From the NCBI GenBank assembly GCA_946811695.1, contig OX328132.1, forward strand, positions 60,790,351-60,854,350: a stretch of DNA of 64,000 nucleotides, given 5' to 3'. Shown here piece by piece: positions 13,336 through 51,512 of the stretch. The DNA is from Gonocerus acuteangulatus (lineage: Eukaryota; Arthropoda; Insecta; Hemiptera; Coreidae). Positions within the stretch are counted from its first letter, which is position 1. The number at the start of each line of letters is the position of its first letter. Made by a program: the position numbers and the translations under genes. The notes beneath the pieces are model-generated. The model was given only the letters and a program-made list of their open reading frames with translations. It made no database searches and had not been told where the DNA came from.

Positions 13336-14690
13336 AGAACAGACAGACCTGTGAGCCAAGTTTGGTCAAAATCGGTCAAACGGTGTGAATTTGTTTAAGG
13401 AACAAACATACAGACAGACAGCTGGTAGATGTTTTTGACCTAGCCTACGAGACTCCCCGGGTCAAGACCTATCTGTGTTCCAAGTTTCGTAAAAATCGGT
13501 CAAACGGTGTGAATTTGTGTAAGGAACAACCATACAGACAGACAGCTGGTAGATGTTTTTGACCTAGCCTAAGAGACTCTCCAGGTAAAGACCTATCTGT
13601 GTTCCAAGTTTCGTAAAAATCGGTCAAACGGTGTGAATTTGTGTAAGGAACAACCATACAGACAGACAGCTGGTAGATGTTTTTGACCTAGCCTACGAGA
13701 CTCCCCGGGTCAAGACCTACCTATGTTCCAAGTTTCGTTAAAATACGTCCAACGGTGTGAAATTGTATAAGGAACAAACATACAGACCGGCAGCTGGTAG
13801 ATGTTTTTGACCTAGCGTACGAGACTCCCCGGGTCAGGAGCTATCTGTGTTCCAAGTTTGGTCAAAATCGGTCAAACGGTGTGAATTTGTTTAAGGAACA
13901 ACCATACAGACAGAGAGCTGGTAGATATTTTTGACCTAGCCTACGAGAGTCCCCGGGTCAAGACCTATATGTGTTCCAAGATTCGTAAAAATCGGTCAAA
14001 CGGCGTGAATTTGTATAAAGAACAAACATACAGACTGACAGTTGGTAAATGTTTTTGACCTAGCCTACGAGACTCCCCGGGTCAAGATCTACCTGTGTTC
14101 CAAGTTTCGTAAAAATCGGTCAAACGGTGTGAATTTGTTTAAGGAACAACCATACAGACAGGCAGCTGGTAGACGTTTTTGACCTAGCCTACGAGACTCC
14201 CCGGGTCAAGATCTACCTGTGTTCCAAGTTTCGTAAAAATCGGTCAAACGGTGTGAATTTGTATAAGGAACAACCATACAGACAGGCAGCTGGTAGACGT
14301 TTTTGACCTAGCCTACGAGACTCCCCGGGTCAAGATCTACCTGTGTTCCAAGTTTCGTAAAAATCGGTCAAACGGTGTGAATTTGTATAAGGAACAACCA
14401 TACAGACAGACAGCTGGTAGACGTTTTTGACCTAGCCTACGAGACTCCCCGGGTCAGGACCTATCTGTGTTCCAAGTTTGGTCAAAATCTGTCAAACGGT
14501 GTGAATTTGTTTAAGGAACAACCATAAAGACAGAGAGCTGGTAGATATTTTTGACCTAGCCTATAAGACTCCCCGGGTCAAGACCTACCTGTGTTCCAAG
14601 TTTCGTCAAAATCGGTGAAACGGTGTGAAATTGTATAAGGAACAAACATACAGACAGACACTTAGTAGATGTTTTTGACCCATTACTTTT
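13336..14690. repeat. 124-bp satellite, 11-copy array
   Basis: The marker cggtgtgaattt (one unit reads cggcgtgaat) falls at 13381, 13505, 13629, 13753, 13877, 14001, 14125, 14249, 14373, 14497 and 14621. That is exactly 124 bases apart each time, with substitutions but no net length change. Units contain caagtttcgtaaaaatcggt, gacagacagctggtagatg and gacctagcctacgagactcc. The array stops at gtttttgacc (14680) and passes directly into the palindromic ATTCCC motif. Confidence 0.95.
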
Positions 14691-14904
14691 AATAGGAATA
14701 TGTAATTGCCATTCCCATTACCATTACAGTAATGGGAATGGGAATGGCAATTACTTTTGATGTATTTTTTAGTAAAAAAGCCTGGATTTGGATTTTCGAC
14801 AATATCCAGTGTGTGCCCAAGGCGAATTCCTATTAAAACAGGAAAGTAATTTGAAAAGTAATCATTACTCAAAGTAATCATTACATTACAACTCTGCTGA
14901 GTCC

Positions 14905-15562
14905 ATATTAGTGGACACACTGGGCATAATTGGCAATCATATCTATGGTCACTGAGTGCTTATCATCCATTCACACTATTTCCCTACATACTTTAGACTT
15001 TAATTTCAATTCTATCAATTCCTTCTCTTCCATCACTAAAGCTTTCTTTCGTCTTCATCTTCTGTATTCTCTATTCCTCATTTCGAAATCCTTAAATATT
15101 CAGCACGTAAGTTAACCCTATTTCCGAATGGATGATAAGCACGCTGTGTATCTACCAACCCAATTTAATTGGACAGCCCATTTTATTTCGTTTTAAATAA
15201 AGTTTTCTTCTTTCAGGATTTTGGTTCAAGTACATGTTGATAAGTGTTTTTTTCTTCCAGAGCTCTAATTTCCATTGCCTAATTACATCAACCTAATATA
15301 ACGGCGGTGGAACTACATAATTCATTATATCCCCCTAATAATAACTCCAAACACTTCTGGCGGGCTGTTTTTTTTTTGTTTTTTTTTTAAAAAAAAACAT
15401 CAGCATGTCCACTGGCTGAGTCTCTAAAAGGCTCTATTACTACCGATTTAAAAATGAAAACCGAACGTTCCACAAGCGTTTTGTTTTCAAATTTGTTTTA
15501 TAAAAAACATCCAGTTCATAATATGAACTGTAGTACATTTTATGTACTACTGATGCCCTGTA
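14905..15562 (+). other. LINE remainder, then unrecognised sequence
   Basis: After the target duplication the interrupted LINE frame resumes for a short distance (SILVDTLGII at about 14903-14932). Beyond about 14960 no coding match is visible. The part up to element B holds AT-rich sequence, a T/A-run (15370-15399) and small palindromes such as cagttcataatatgaactg near 15510. Confidence 0.4.
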
Positions 15563-16891
15563 TTGGGAATTAACATTACCGATGGCGGCGCCACTGTCGT
15601 TGTCAAAATGGCTGTTTACAAAGGGAAACCTGTGACATTTGTACATAGTGATTGCTGATAACAAGTGTTTTCGTAGTTGTTTGTGGTTCTATTTCACGTT
15701 AATATTAGTGCTTTTATCGAGAAACAGGGTTTTTGGAAGCTCTACTTTATTTGTGTACTCAAATATGTAAGAATATTGGACTAACAGTGAGTTATTGTGA
15801 TGGATAAGCAAAAGTGAGGTAAATATGATTTCATACCATTGTGAATAGCTTTGAATACAATAAATGTATTTTATAATAAATATTGCATATTATTAATCAT
15901 CTGAAGGTATAGATATCGATGAACAAAAGTATGTACAAAGGAACTTCTTTGGCTATCTAAAAGCCTTAAGTAGTTTCAGGTGCTTAGTTGAAGGTGAAGC
16001 AATTGTGAATGCACATCCATTACCTAAATACCTGTGGTATTTTGGAGAAGACCAACCATTCTATTTAGTTGTTTGCACTTGCACAAACGCACTAATTAGA
16101 AATGGCTGCATTAAATTTAAATGAGTGTACTACTTCATATTTGATACATATGACTCCTTTCATAAATATTACGGTGCCTTTTGATAAAGTATATTTGTAT
16201 AATTTAATTACAACCTTAATAAGTAAATGAAATGGTGCATGTAATATGTGAAATAGAGATTCAAAGAAATGTTGAAATATTTTCTCAATTTGTAAGTTGT
16301 TCATAATTTGTTGGTGTTCAATAATATGCAATATTTATTATAAAATAAACGTATTGTATTCAAATCTTCTCACAATGGTATGAAATTATATTTACATCAG
16401 TTATAATTTGCAAATAATGTAAGCATTAATTAATATTTGTGATCAGAAACGATTCAAAACTAAAAAAATAATGGTGCATATAATATGTGAAAATAAAGAT
16501 TTTGAAGTATTTTTTTTTTTCAATTTTCAAATTGTTCATGATTTATTGGTGATCAATAATATGCAATATTTATTATAAAATACATTTATTGTATTCAAAG
16601 CTATTCACAATGGTATGAAATAATATTTACCTCACTATTGCTTATCCATCACAATAACAACAACTCACTGTTAGTCCAATATTCTTACATATTTGAGTAC
16701 ACAAAGAAAATAGAGCTTCCAAAAACCCTGTTTCTTGATGAAAACACTAATATTAGCGTGAAATACAACCACAACAACTGTGAAAACACTTGTTATCAGC
16801 AATCACTATGTACAAATGTCACAGGTTACCCTTTGTATACCGCCATTTTGACAACGACAGTGGCACCGCCCTCGGTAACGTTAATTCCCAA
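15563..16891. mobile_element. Element B: TA-flanked element with ~330-bp terminal inverted repeats
   Basis: The left arm (15563-about 15895) is the reverse complement of the right arm (about 16555-16891) with few mismatches, starting TTGGGAATTAACATTACCGA. TA flanks both ends. The interior carries the same coding relic as element A. Each arm also contains ATGGATAAGCAAAAGTGAG (or a variant) followed by gtaaat, which looks like a first-exon fragment with a splice donor, at about 15800 on the + strand and inverted near 16640. No transposase is present, so it would need one supplied from elsewhere. Confidence 0.8.
15902..16122 (+). pseudogene. Unidentified coding fragment carried by element B
   Basis: An open frame reads GIDIDEQKYVQRNFFGYLKA, then LSSFRCLVEGEAIVNAHPLP, then KYLWYFGEDQPFYLVV and CTCTNALIRNGCIKFK before a stop. 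It is about 70 residues with no internal stop, unlike the copy in element A. The third-position and amino-acid differences between the two copies can be compared directly. I cannot name the protein family. Confidence 0.5.
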
Positions 16892-16893
16892 TA

Positions 16894-17156
16894 GTCACAC
16901 AAGAGTGAAGGTTGCATAAATGTGAATTATTTCACTACCTCTTACATATATTGTTTAAAAATAATTACTTTGTGAAAGGGAAAGGTTCATGTTGTTTTTA
17001 AAAAGACAAATTTGTCATAAAACAGTTGGGAAATTATTAAATAACAAGAAAAACACGAACAACAGAATAGCTTTACATTTGTAAACAATGCACGTCTCCC
17101 TTTGTCGCTAGGTCCGAAATTTTCCGCATGGCGGCGATCGCTTAATGTTAATTCCC
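16894..17156 (-). mobile_element. Terminal fragment of an A-type element
   Basis: This is the reverse complement of 7767-8035, including tttccgcatggcggcgatcg, and ends TTAATGTTAATTCCCA at 17156. It abuts element B at a TA within gtgacTA, the sequence that in element A continues uninterrupted (about 8031). This indicates that B landed in, or recombined with, an A-type element. Confidence 0.7.
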
Positions 17157-17807
17157 ATCTGAGCCGAGACAGTTAGAACATCATTTAGTTTGCCTAAAAC
17201 GTTGCGACTTCGTTTAGTCAAAATCTATGACATATATTTCGTGGTACTTTGTTTTATGGTTGCTCATATCAATTGCAGGGCAAAACACTTTCAATGCGGG
17301 GTGCTCTTAAATAAATGAAATATCAATTTCAGAAGCTTGACTCATTGAAATGATGGACGTCATCACTGGCTCTCAATTGTGACATTATTCATATTACAAC
17401 TCCTTCTGATTACTTTTATCACTTCAGATATTCCTTAACTTGGAATAAATTTGATAGTACTAATAACATTATGTCAAAATAAAAGGGTTGCTTTTACAAA
17501 ATTTGGATTTTATGACGTAGTAGTATTTCACATTTGGAGTTTACTCGTCCTACGTAGAAAACTGTAACGATTTTGTTTCTAATAATTTAACATTTTATCT
17601 TTTTTTTACACAAATTTGCTTGCTGAAAAAACATTTATTTTTTTCTGAAACTCTTTTTGAATTCGTCACTTGAACGATTATATTTTGTTACTTGAATTTC
17701 GATCAATAAATTGAACGAGTGCCTGGAGCTCAGGGCGTGCAGCCGTAACTTTGATAGAATGGAGTACATTGTTTAATTTTATATCGTAGTAAATTAAACT
17801 TATAAAC

Positions 17808-17820
17808 ATGCAACGAAGCG
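17808..17820 (+). CDS. Candidate septin first coding exon (weak)
   Basis: ATG at 17808 has A at -3, and the 13-nt exon would end in phase 1 before a consensus donor, gtaagt at 17821. It is out of phase with the exon at 23517 (joining them would hit a stop within three codons) but in phase with the exon at 23719. It could therefore head a shorter isoform that skips 23517-23649, giving MQRSVIEGN. A tiny upstream frame (17759-17776) would sit in the leader. Transcript data are needed; the assignment rests only on splice signals and phase. Confidence 0.3.
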
Positions 17821-20800
17821 GTAAGTTATCTTTAATGATATATGTAATGAAATTTGTTTGATCTATCTTGTAATATGTTTGAATTAGTGGTGGCGCCAGA
17901 AATATGTTTTCTTTAAATAAGGCTCTTTATCTTATTTATTTTTTTGTGTCATCTTCCAATTAAATTAAGAATTTCACTAACAGATTGTTATTCCCCTGAA
18001 ATGAAGACATAAAACTTTTGCCTCCACTTATATGGTTTGCTGGGTGTTCCCTTCTGTACATGTTTTTACAAATTTTAGTCACCCCATTGACAAATACTTT
18101 AATACAGTTTTTTTAAGTTAAAGTTTTTTCCCAGTTATTTACTACGCAAAGCACTTTTAGTGCTTCTTAAACCTATTTGGCTTCATTACTCCAAAACCAT
18201 AACCATGAACTATACTTTTTTGAACATGAAATAGTTCTGCTTGAACATATGTCATCATCGAGATTAGATGAGTCATTATTAACTATAGTTGATGTGCTAA
18301 CTGTCTTAAAGGAGGCCTATGCATTTGTCTGAAGAAACAAGTTTTAATAGTACTACTAATACTATAACATTAACAAGTTTGGAAATAGATGATTTTTAGC
18401 TTTCATATCATTCATTTAATGAACAGTTGACAAAGTGAAATCGACACACTCAATAGACTACTTAGTAAAAAAAAGCATGAATAAATCATAGCTGCGTTTT
18501 TAAGAAATATGCTAGTCGTAACATGATGAGATTAGGATATAACTTTTTTTTGTTGTTGTGGTTAAATAAATTCCTGTATGTAATTTGTGCAGTGGCTAAT
18601 ATTTCTTTATTTAATAGAAGAAACAAAATCAGAGTTTTAAGTTTAAATTAGCCCCTCCTTTCATGCGATCAGAAAATATTTAATTTTGAAAACTGGATTA
18701 TGTCTCAATTTTTCTTTTGTTCAAATTTGCTTAACATTATTTATATTATTGTGTTTTATGAATTTACTGCTACAAACTATATTTGAATTCTATAACAGTA
18801 AGGTTATTATTGAATAAATGGAGAATATAAAAATGTTGGTAGTCACAATGGCCCGTGATAAGGTGTTTTTGACAAAATAATATCATAATTTGTGCATTTA
18901 CTTTGGTACAAAATGTGTGTTAAATTAATAAAATTTATTAAAAGATTTTGCAAAAGCAATATTGTACCCAATAAAGTTTTACCTGGGGCAGGAATATTGC
19001 TTGTTGGAAATAATAACTTTTAAAATGTATGTTTATTTTATACTTTTAAATTAGTATGTTAATTTGCTCTATTTTTTTTGTATTGTCTATGTTCCTGTTT
19101 TGCTGGCTGTTACATCATTCTTCAGCTGTGAGTACTAACTTTTTTATGTGTATTCATTAGTGTACATGTGCCTGTATTATAACAATTTCTTTAAAATTCA
19201 AATATTTAGTGAAATTGTATCCATTCAAATCCTGTAATCAAAGATTGAGCCAGAGAAATTATAAAATTCCTTATTAGCACTATAAGAATCTATAGATCCT
19301 GTTTGTTATAGTACTTTCTTGTCCTGGGCAGACAGGGGATAATGAGTATGAGTAGTGAAAAAGGCGTTAAGGGATGAATGAGTATATCCAGTATATACTC
19401 ATACTGTGGGGGGGGGGTGAGAAAGATAGTGTGAGTGAGGGAGGGTGACTCATAGGACTTGTCTCCCTCCAGCTGGGCTTGGGAATAGATAACAGCAGTC
19501 AGTCTGTGCTCTGCAATGAGCTCAGTCAAGTCAACCAAGCCCAGTCCTCCTCCAACCCTACCGAAATATTCAACTGTGAGATTGTACTTCATTATTATTG
19601 ATATAAGATATTACATTTGTTATTAATCATCCATTTCATTTATTTTTGTAAGCTTCATATTGTCTTAATTTAAGTTCAGCTTCAGGTTGGTTTAGTTTAT
19701 TTTTCTTTTTTCCCTGTTATTCTTATGATGTTTAGCATTTATACTAGGTCAGTAATTTCTTTTCTTAAGAATTGAGCAATTAACTTATTTTTTCTAAATA
19801 TTTGAGAAACCCTGTTTAATATATGTTTTTATTTAGGTTAATGTTAGCACAATTTTCATTAAGTAGAATTTCTGGTTCTTGAAGCTGTATTTTTGTTTAT
19901 TTTATTAATTTCTTACTATTCCCAATTCTTCCTTTGATTGTTTATACTATGACCAGTTCATTCATTGATTTTATACTAGTTCAAATTATTTTGGTATTCA
20001 AATTACATTCTAATTTTAAAAATAATGATGATGATAATAAGCTAAAAAATGATTTAATGTATTTCATCTATCTTCAGATCTATATAATGTCCCAAGCCTA
20101 AAATTGAGTGCTTCAGAAAGAGAAGTTTTGTTTTCCTTAGACATGTGGTCCACACATGTGTACCAAATGTTTCCCCTTAGCCTGTCTGTGCACATATTTT
20201 AAAATAGCCTCCTTCACTTTTTTTCTCCAGCAGACTGTTTTCTTTTCTTTTCACTTACCATATTAAACCTATTTCTCTAATTCCTTCTTATTGGGAGGGT
20301 AATGTCCTATGTAATACAACTTCTGAATACCAATGAACTTAGCACCTCCTTTGAATTATAAAGTTCTTGAGACAATTTACCTCTGTTTAGTCATAATAAT
20401 TGCTTTTAGTTAAATATTATTTAACTGTGTTATTTCAATAGACAGAATATGCTGTCAATTAATTTTAGTTTGTTTTGTCAAGCTAGTATAATTTATTCTT
20501 TTGTATTTATTTTTCTGGACACCTAATAAATCCAATGAACGATATTATGTAGAAAAACCATCTTGTGACAATAATTATGGAATGTTATTTTCATTGTGAT
20601 GAAATTTTATGAATAAAGCAAATGCCCCCCCTTCTGGGCGGGCGGGGAAGTGCATTTCAAATTCTGTTTACATGCACTAACTGCGTGAAAACAAACTTCT
20701 GATTAGACTTATCCGTAAAGTAACTACTCTCAAGTCCTGAACATATTTTATTTGAATTAATTCATTTATCCTATTTGCTTAGATTCTGATTACTGAAATT

Positions 20801-21018
20801 AATAATCATTAAATAAAGTATTGAACTTAAAGGTGATTATTCAGTAAACACCCGTCATGTGTCATTATGAGATACCTGGATATGCTCTAAAATTAAATAT
20901 ATATAATTTTGATGCTACACACAAATCTATTGTGTCCTCTAAATGATTGACAAAAGATAAAAGGGCCAGCCAAATTAATATAATTTAATTGAGAGGAGAT
21001 CGTTGACCATAGATGATG

Positions 21019-21178
21019 CAAGGTAGGGATTGTCGGGGTTCGGTCACTGCTACTTAATAAAACTACATTTTATCATAAAAATGGTTTTGTCACAAAACCA
21101 TTTATCACAAAACCATTTTTATGATAAAATTTTGTTTTATTAAGTAGCAGTGACCGAACCCCGACAATCCCTACCTTG
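21019..21178. mobile_element. Hairpin MITE, ~72-bp near-perfect inverted arms
   Basis: CAAGGTAGGGATTGTCGGGG at 21019 is mirrored exactly by the sequence ending CCCTACCTTG at 21178. The arms run to about 21090 and 21108, with a short loop containing cacaaaaccattta. The whole 160-bp unit could form one hairpin. Such foldback MITEs are usually mobilised by a related DNA transposase; none is present here. Confidence 0.85.
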
Positions 21179-21984
21179 TAATATAATTTAATTAGTTTAA
21201 ATGATAAAATTTGTTTAGGAATTCTCAATTATGTTCCTTCCTGTTTTCATGAATACTGTTTACAGTCTTTGCCCCTTGTAGTTTAAATCTCTCTCTCTTC
21301 ATGTACATATATTCACTCTCACTTACTTTTCCTTAGTAAATAGTCTTTTTCTTTTTTTTTTTAATGATGAAGTAGGTTAGAAGATAATTAAATTATTTAT
21401 ACAAGGTTTGTATTTTTAACAAATATAAAAATATTTTTTGCCAGTTCTCATTTGCTTTATTTCCATTTTTAATTTTTCGAACATGTTTTCAACACAGGCC
21501 ATTATTGAAATTGAAATACCTTTGAACTTGATAATTAAATTTGTTTTTTTAATACTCTGTTTCGAGCTTAACTTAACTACAACAGAAATAATTGAAATGT
21601 TTCTTTACAAAATGGGAAATATTAAAAAAAAAAAAAAAAGAACCATGAGAAATATCATAAGGGAAGCCTCTCCCATAACCAAATTAAAGTGAGCGAAAGC
21701 GATCCGCATATGGGTGAGAGCCTAAGATATAGACCAGAAATAAGAAAACAATGTACATCATTATACTTTAATTTTATCTACTCTTTGTTCTTTAAGTGGA
21801 GGATGAAATACATATCTTTATTTATCAGCCTTATTATTTTAAAAATAGAAAAAGTGATTACATAAATGTGTATATAAACACTTAACAAATAATTTATGCG
21901 CATGTAGTGAATTTTAAGTTTTTCATTGAAGCTTAAGAAAACAACTGTTTGATTTTTGCATAAATATGCTTTAGGGATGACTAC

Positions 21985-22105
21985 ACTGAAAAAAAGTTAC
22001 AAAAAAGTGTCCGCTGGCATTCGTGCTGGCAGGGTGGCCATGTACGAAAAAGAAAACTGTATGTTATACAGTACATTACATAGTTTTGTCGGGTGGAACT
22101 AAAGC
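21985..22105 (-). repeat. Single inverted unit of the repeat tripled at 48284-48605
   Basis: Read on the - strand it gives cacccgacaaaactatgtaa, then cataacatacagttttcttt, then gccagcggacacttttttgt, the same order as the 48-kb units. It is an isolated fragment of that element family. Confidence 0.8.
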
Positions 22106-22166
22106 ATTTTTTTTTTTTTTTTATTTATAGAAATTTGGAGTTTCTTTATGGGAGAGTCTAGTATAT

Positions 22167-22169
<3 letters not shown>

Positions 22170-22213
<44 letters not shown>
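22170..22213. repeat. Poly-T tract, 44 nt
   Basis: This is an uninterrupted T run. On the - strand it would be a poly-A tail, but I cannot identify a retroposon next to it. Its true length is likely to vary between individuals and assemblies. Confidence 0.9.
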
Positions 22214-22217
<4 letters not shown>

Positions 22218-23386
22218 AAAATAATTCCAATTTTCACCGACATTGATTGGTGTGTCAATTCACAATAATTACCGAATTGAGGAACAAGGGTTCAAAATAT
22301 TGTGAAAGTAAATAAATTAATAAATAGGGAAGGAGAGTTTTCAAAAAATAAAAAAAATAAAGAATACAAGAATTATTAATTAATAGTTTCCTATTTTTAA
22401 TCATTTTGGAAATTTCTGAAACTTTGCTGGATTTGTTTTTTCTTTGATAATATATAGATACTAGATCATTTATTTTTTGAGGAGTAATTCATTTATTTGT
22501 TGGCATTACCTATTATTTTAGTGATTAGTTACTTTATTTTCTAGCCGAAAGTATTCTCTGCTGTAACTTATAAGTGAAGCCTAAGTCTTATAGCCCCATT
22601 TTTTTGAAAACAATTTTCCTATGATGAAATTAGAAATTTTCCTTTTCTCTGGCACCAGCAATTTTCTTCCAGAGAAATGATTATTTAATCAAATTAAATG
22701 TTTCTTAAAAAAGTATTATTTTCCACAAAGAAGAAAAGAGGTTTTGGGCTTATGGTCATAAGTTTGATCTGATGGCAAAAATCCTTATTTCTAACTAAAT
22801 GTTTTCTGTTTAAAGGATTTTATGTAGTTGTAATGAGAAAATAATACTCTTTTGTTGACCTAACTGATAACATTTATGTATCTAAATTTTAATGTACACA
22901 TATTCATTATGCAGATTTTTGTAATGGGTTATCAAGAGGTTACCATTCTTTTCTAGCCAGGATAGTGCTGATGCCTTTTCTTTTATATATTTAAATCAAA
23001 GATTCATAATTAATTAATAATTTCCTTACACTGTTGATGCACCTCTTGTGCAACTGTGTTAGAAACCAAAAAATGTTAATTAATTGTGCACCAACTGTCA
23101 TATTAGAAAGTGAACTTATACAATATATATATTTTCCTCTTCTTTTATTAAAAGCCTTATAGCCATGGCAGGTGATTGTTGGGTTAAGATTTTAAAAAAC
23201 TTTTATTTTATTTTTTGTTAGTTTTGGATTTTTCCATGTAAATGGTGTCTACTATTTATAAGAAAAGTTGTCTTGTGAGAAGGCCAAATGCCAGAACCTA
23301 GCCGACAAATATAAAATAAAATTGTGTAAAAAAAGTTTAAAACAATCTTTTGACCTAAAAGGCCTTTAATAAAAGAAGAGGAATAT

Positions 23387-23396
23387 ATGTATATGT

Positions 23397-23472
<76 letters not shown>
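23387..23472. repeat. (TA)n tract just before a septin exon
   Basis: TA dinucleotides, with a few TG units at the start, end 44 bases before the septin exon at 23517. The tract sits in the branch-point region of the intron, so length variation here could influence splicing of that exon. Confidence 0.9.
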
Positions 23473-23475
<3 letters not shown>

Positions 23476-23516
23476 GTTTTTGAACATTATTAATTTATTT
23501 TTGTTTTTCTACTCAG

Positions 23517-50084
<26,568 letters not shown>

Positions 50085-50097
50085 GTGAGTATAGTCT

Positions 50098-50137
<40 letters not shown>

Positions 50138-51282
50138 AAAATGCATTTTTCCTTTTGAGGCTTTGTTTGTATTCTCTGAGTAATTTGATTTATTAAATAT
50201 TGTATATACACCACTTAGAATTTTGAAATATCAAATATTAGCAGACTAGACTAGTTCATTTAATATGAAATGCTCCTGAAACTTTTTTTATTTTATTTAT
50301 TTATTTTTTTTTTTTACGGCACATCTGCATCTTTGAGCTAGATTTTTATTTTTCCCTTCTTTGGCTTAGTTTGCTCTGAAATTGAATGCACTGGATTTTT
50401 ATTTTTTGCAAAAATAATAATATCATTTTTTGTGTTTGTAAATGAAGAAATAAAATAGTGAATCATCTTATCAGATAATAGGTATTTACACTATGTCCCC
50501 ATGAAAAACCTGTGTCGGGACTATGAATAAATATAAATGCAAGGGGGGGGGGGGTTGTCAATTGAGAATATAAAACAAATTCAAATAATGTCGATTGACT
50601 ATTTATTATTGGCAGACGTACTAATAACAACATATAATATAAATACAAAAGCAATAATATTTTCATTAATCAACTGGGATATGCACATAAAAGAAAATTT
50701 AAAACAATGTACTCTTAAAAACAGATAACAAAATAATTTAGAATAAATTTATATTGCAACTGATGGCTTTTGAAAAATTACACAATTCATATTTACTTAG
50801 TTTTTAAATATATATAAAGAGAGGAAATAAAAATATTTACATAAACAAAATCACCAGCTCGGTCTATGTACCTTCTCTTTCCAAATGATTTTTTTTTTTT
50901 TTGGGTGAGGAAATTAACCCTTTAATGGACAAATTTCCCTGTTGGTTCTAAAATGTTTATATTGCCTGATTTCTTATAATGGGCGGCCTATTTAAGTAAA
51001 TAAAACAGTTTTAACCATAAAAAAAAGTGTGCTTCCGGTTTTTGTGACATTCTGATATAGCAGTGTATGTTCTTCGAGAGATATGCAGGAGTAGGCAACC
51101 CTCAACACATTTACATGTCTTACGTACGCAACATGTTTATACCTTTTAGCGCGGTTCCTCCCTCCCTTCATCGGGAGGAACCCCGCTTATAAGGTTGATC
51201 TCACGAAACAATCCGGAAGTGCCGACTAGAAAATTTCGCGTTTCAGAACCCCTAGAGACAGAAAATAACGATGGTTCAAATT

Positions 51283-51283
<1 letters not shown>
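50085..51283. other. Septin intron or 3' flank; no gene seen
   Basis: It begins with the septin donor and a (TA)n run at 50101-50133. There is a G-run at 50543-50552. GCGGTTCCTCCC and GGGAGGAACCCCGC at about 51151-51189 form a short GC-rich hairpin. No coding sequence is recognised. Confidence 0.5.

Positions 51284-51325
<42 letters not shown>
51284..51325. repeat. (TA)n tract, left target flank of the Gypsy element
   Basis: A TA dinucleotide run immediately precedes the LTR at 51326. A matching TA run follows the other LTR from 56511, so the element landed within one TA microsatellite and split it. Confidence 0.9.
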
Positions 51326-51495
51326 CTTATATGTCGTACGAAAGAATAGACGTTTTTAAAAAAGAACTATTATCATACACAGGGAGTATAGACAACACGA
51401 GTGCTAGACAAGAACTGATTTATTCATCCTGGCTGGGCTCTATTTATAGGCCCAGCCTTTTTGTTTTCCTTTTACACTTCCTTACACCCCTAACA
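51326..51495 (-). repeat. 3' LTR of the Gypsy element
   Basis: It matches 56343-56511 except for one single-base indel (ctattatcat against ctatatcat) and one substitution near 51468. In element orientation it begins TGTTAGGGGTG and ends CATATAAG. The internal border is a polypurine tract. Confidence 0.95.
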
Positions 51496-51512
51496 ATCCC
51501 CCCCCCAGTTTC
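51496..51512 (-). other. Polypurine tract (plus-strand primer site)
   Basis: In element orientation a run AACTGGGGGGGGGGAT lies directly upstream of the 3' LTR. This is the expected place and composition for the tract that primes second-strand synthesis. The exact G count may vary. Confidence 0.7.

Larger units (their letters stand above)
11287..14896. mobile_element. hAT-type non-autonomous element with 8-bp target duplication
   Basis: The left end is CAGAGTTGTTAAAAATGTAAT at 11287 and the right end, reading inward on the other strand, is CAGAGTTGTAATGTAATG from 14896. Direct repeats CTGAGTCC flank it exactly at 11279-11286 and 14897-14904. An 8-bp duplication and CAGnGTTG termini are hallmarks of the hAT superfamily. 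The 3.6-kb interior has no transposase. It holds palindromic CATTCCCATTAC repeats near both ends, inverted arrays of a 124-bp satellite and a 24-bp minisatellite. It splits the LINE at 10430-14960, so it is younger than that LINE. Confidence 0.85.
17821..23516 (+). other. 5' flank or first intron of the septin gene
   Basis: This AT-rich sequence has no convincing exon. It holds a hairpin MITE (21019-21178), one unit of the repeat tripled at 48284-48605 (21985-22105), a poly-T run and a (TA)n tract. An open frame at 19290-19592 on the - strand is Pro/Leu-rich, with no motif, and is treated as repeat-derived. Confidence 0.6.

Noticed and set aside
13469..13657. Repeated frame in the 124-bp satellite
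   Set aside because: It covers only one and a half units and the 124-bp period is not a multiple of three, so no long repeat protein can be encoded.
11296..14760. CRISPR-like or other spaced repeat array
   Set aside because: Repeats are contiguous satellites with no unique spacers, in an animal transposon.
19290..19592. 100-residue - strand frame
   Set aside because: Composition is Pro/Leu/Ile-driven with no motif, it contains a G-run-derived stretch, and it sits in the septin 5' region; no support as a gene.
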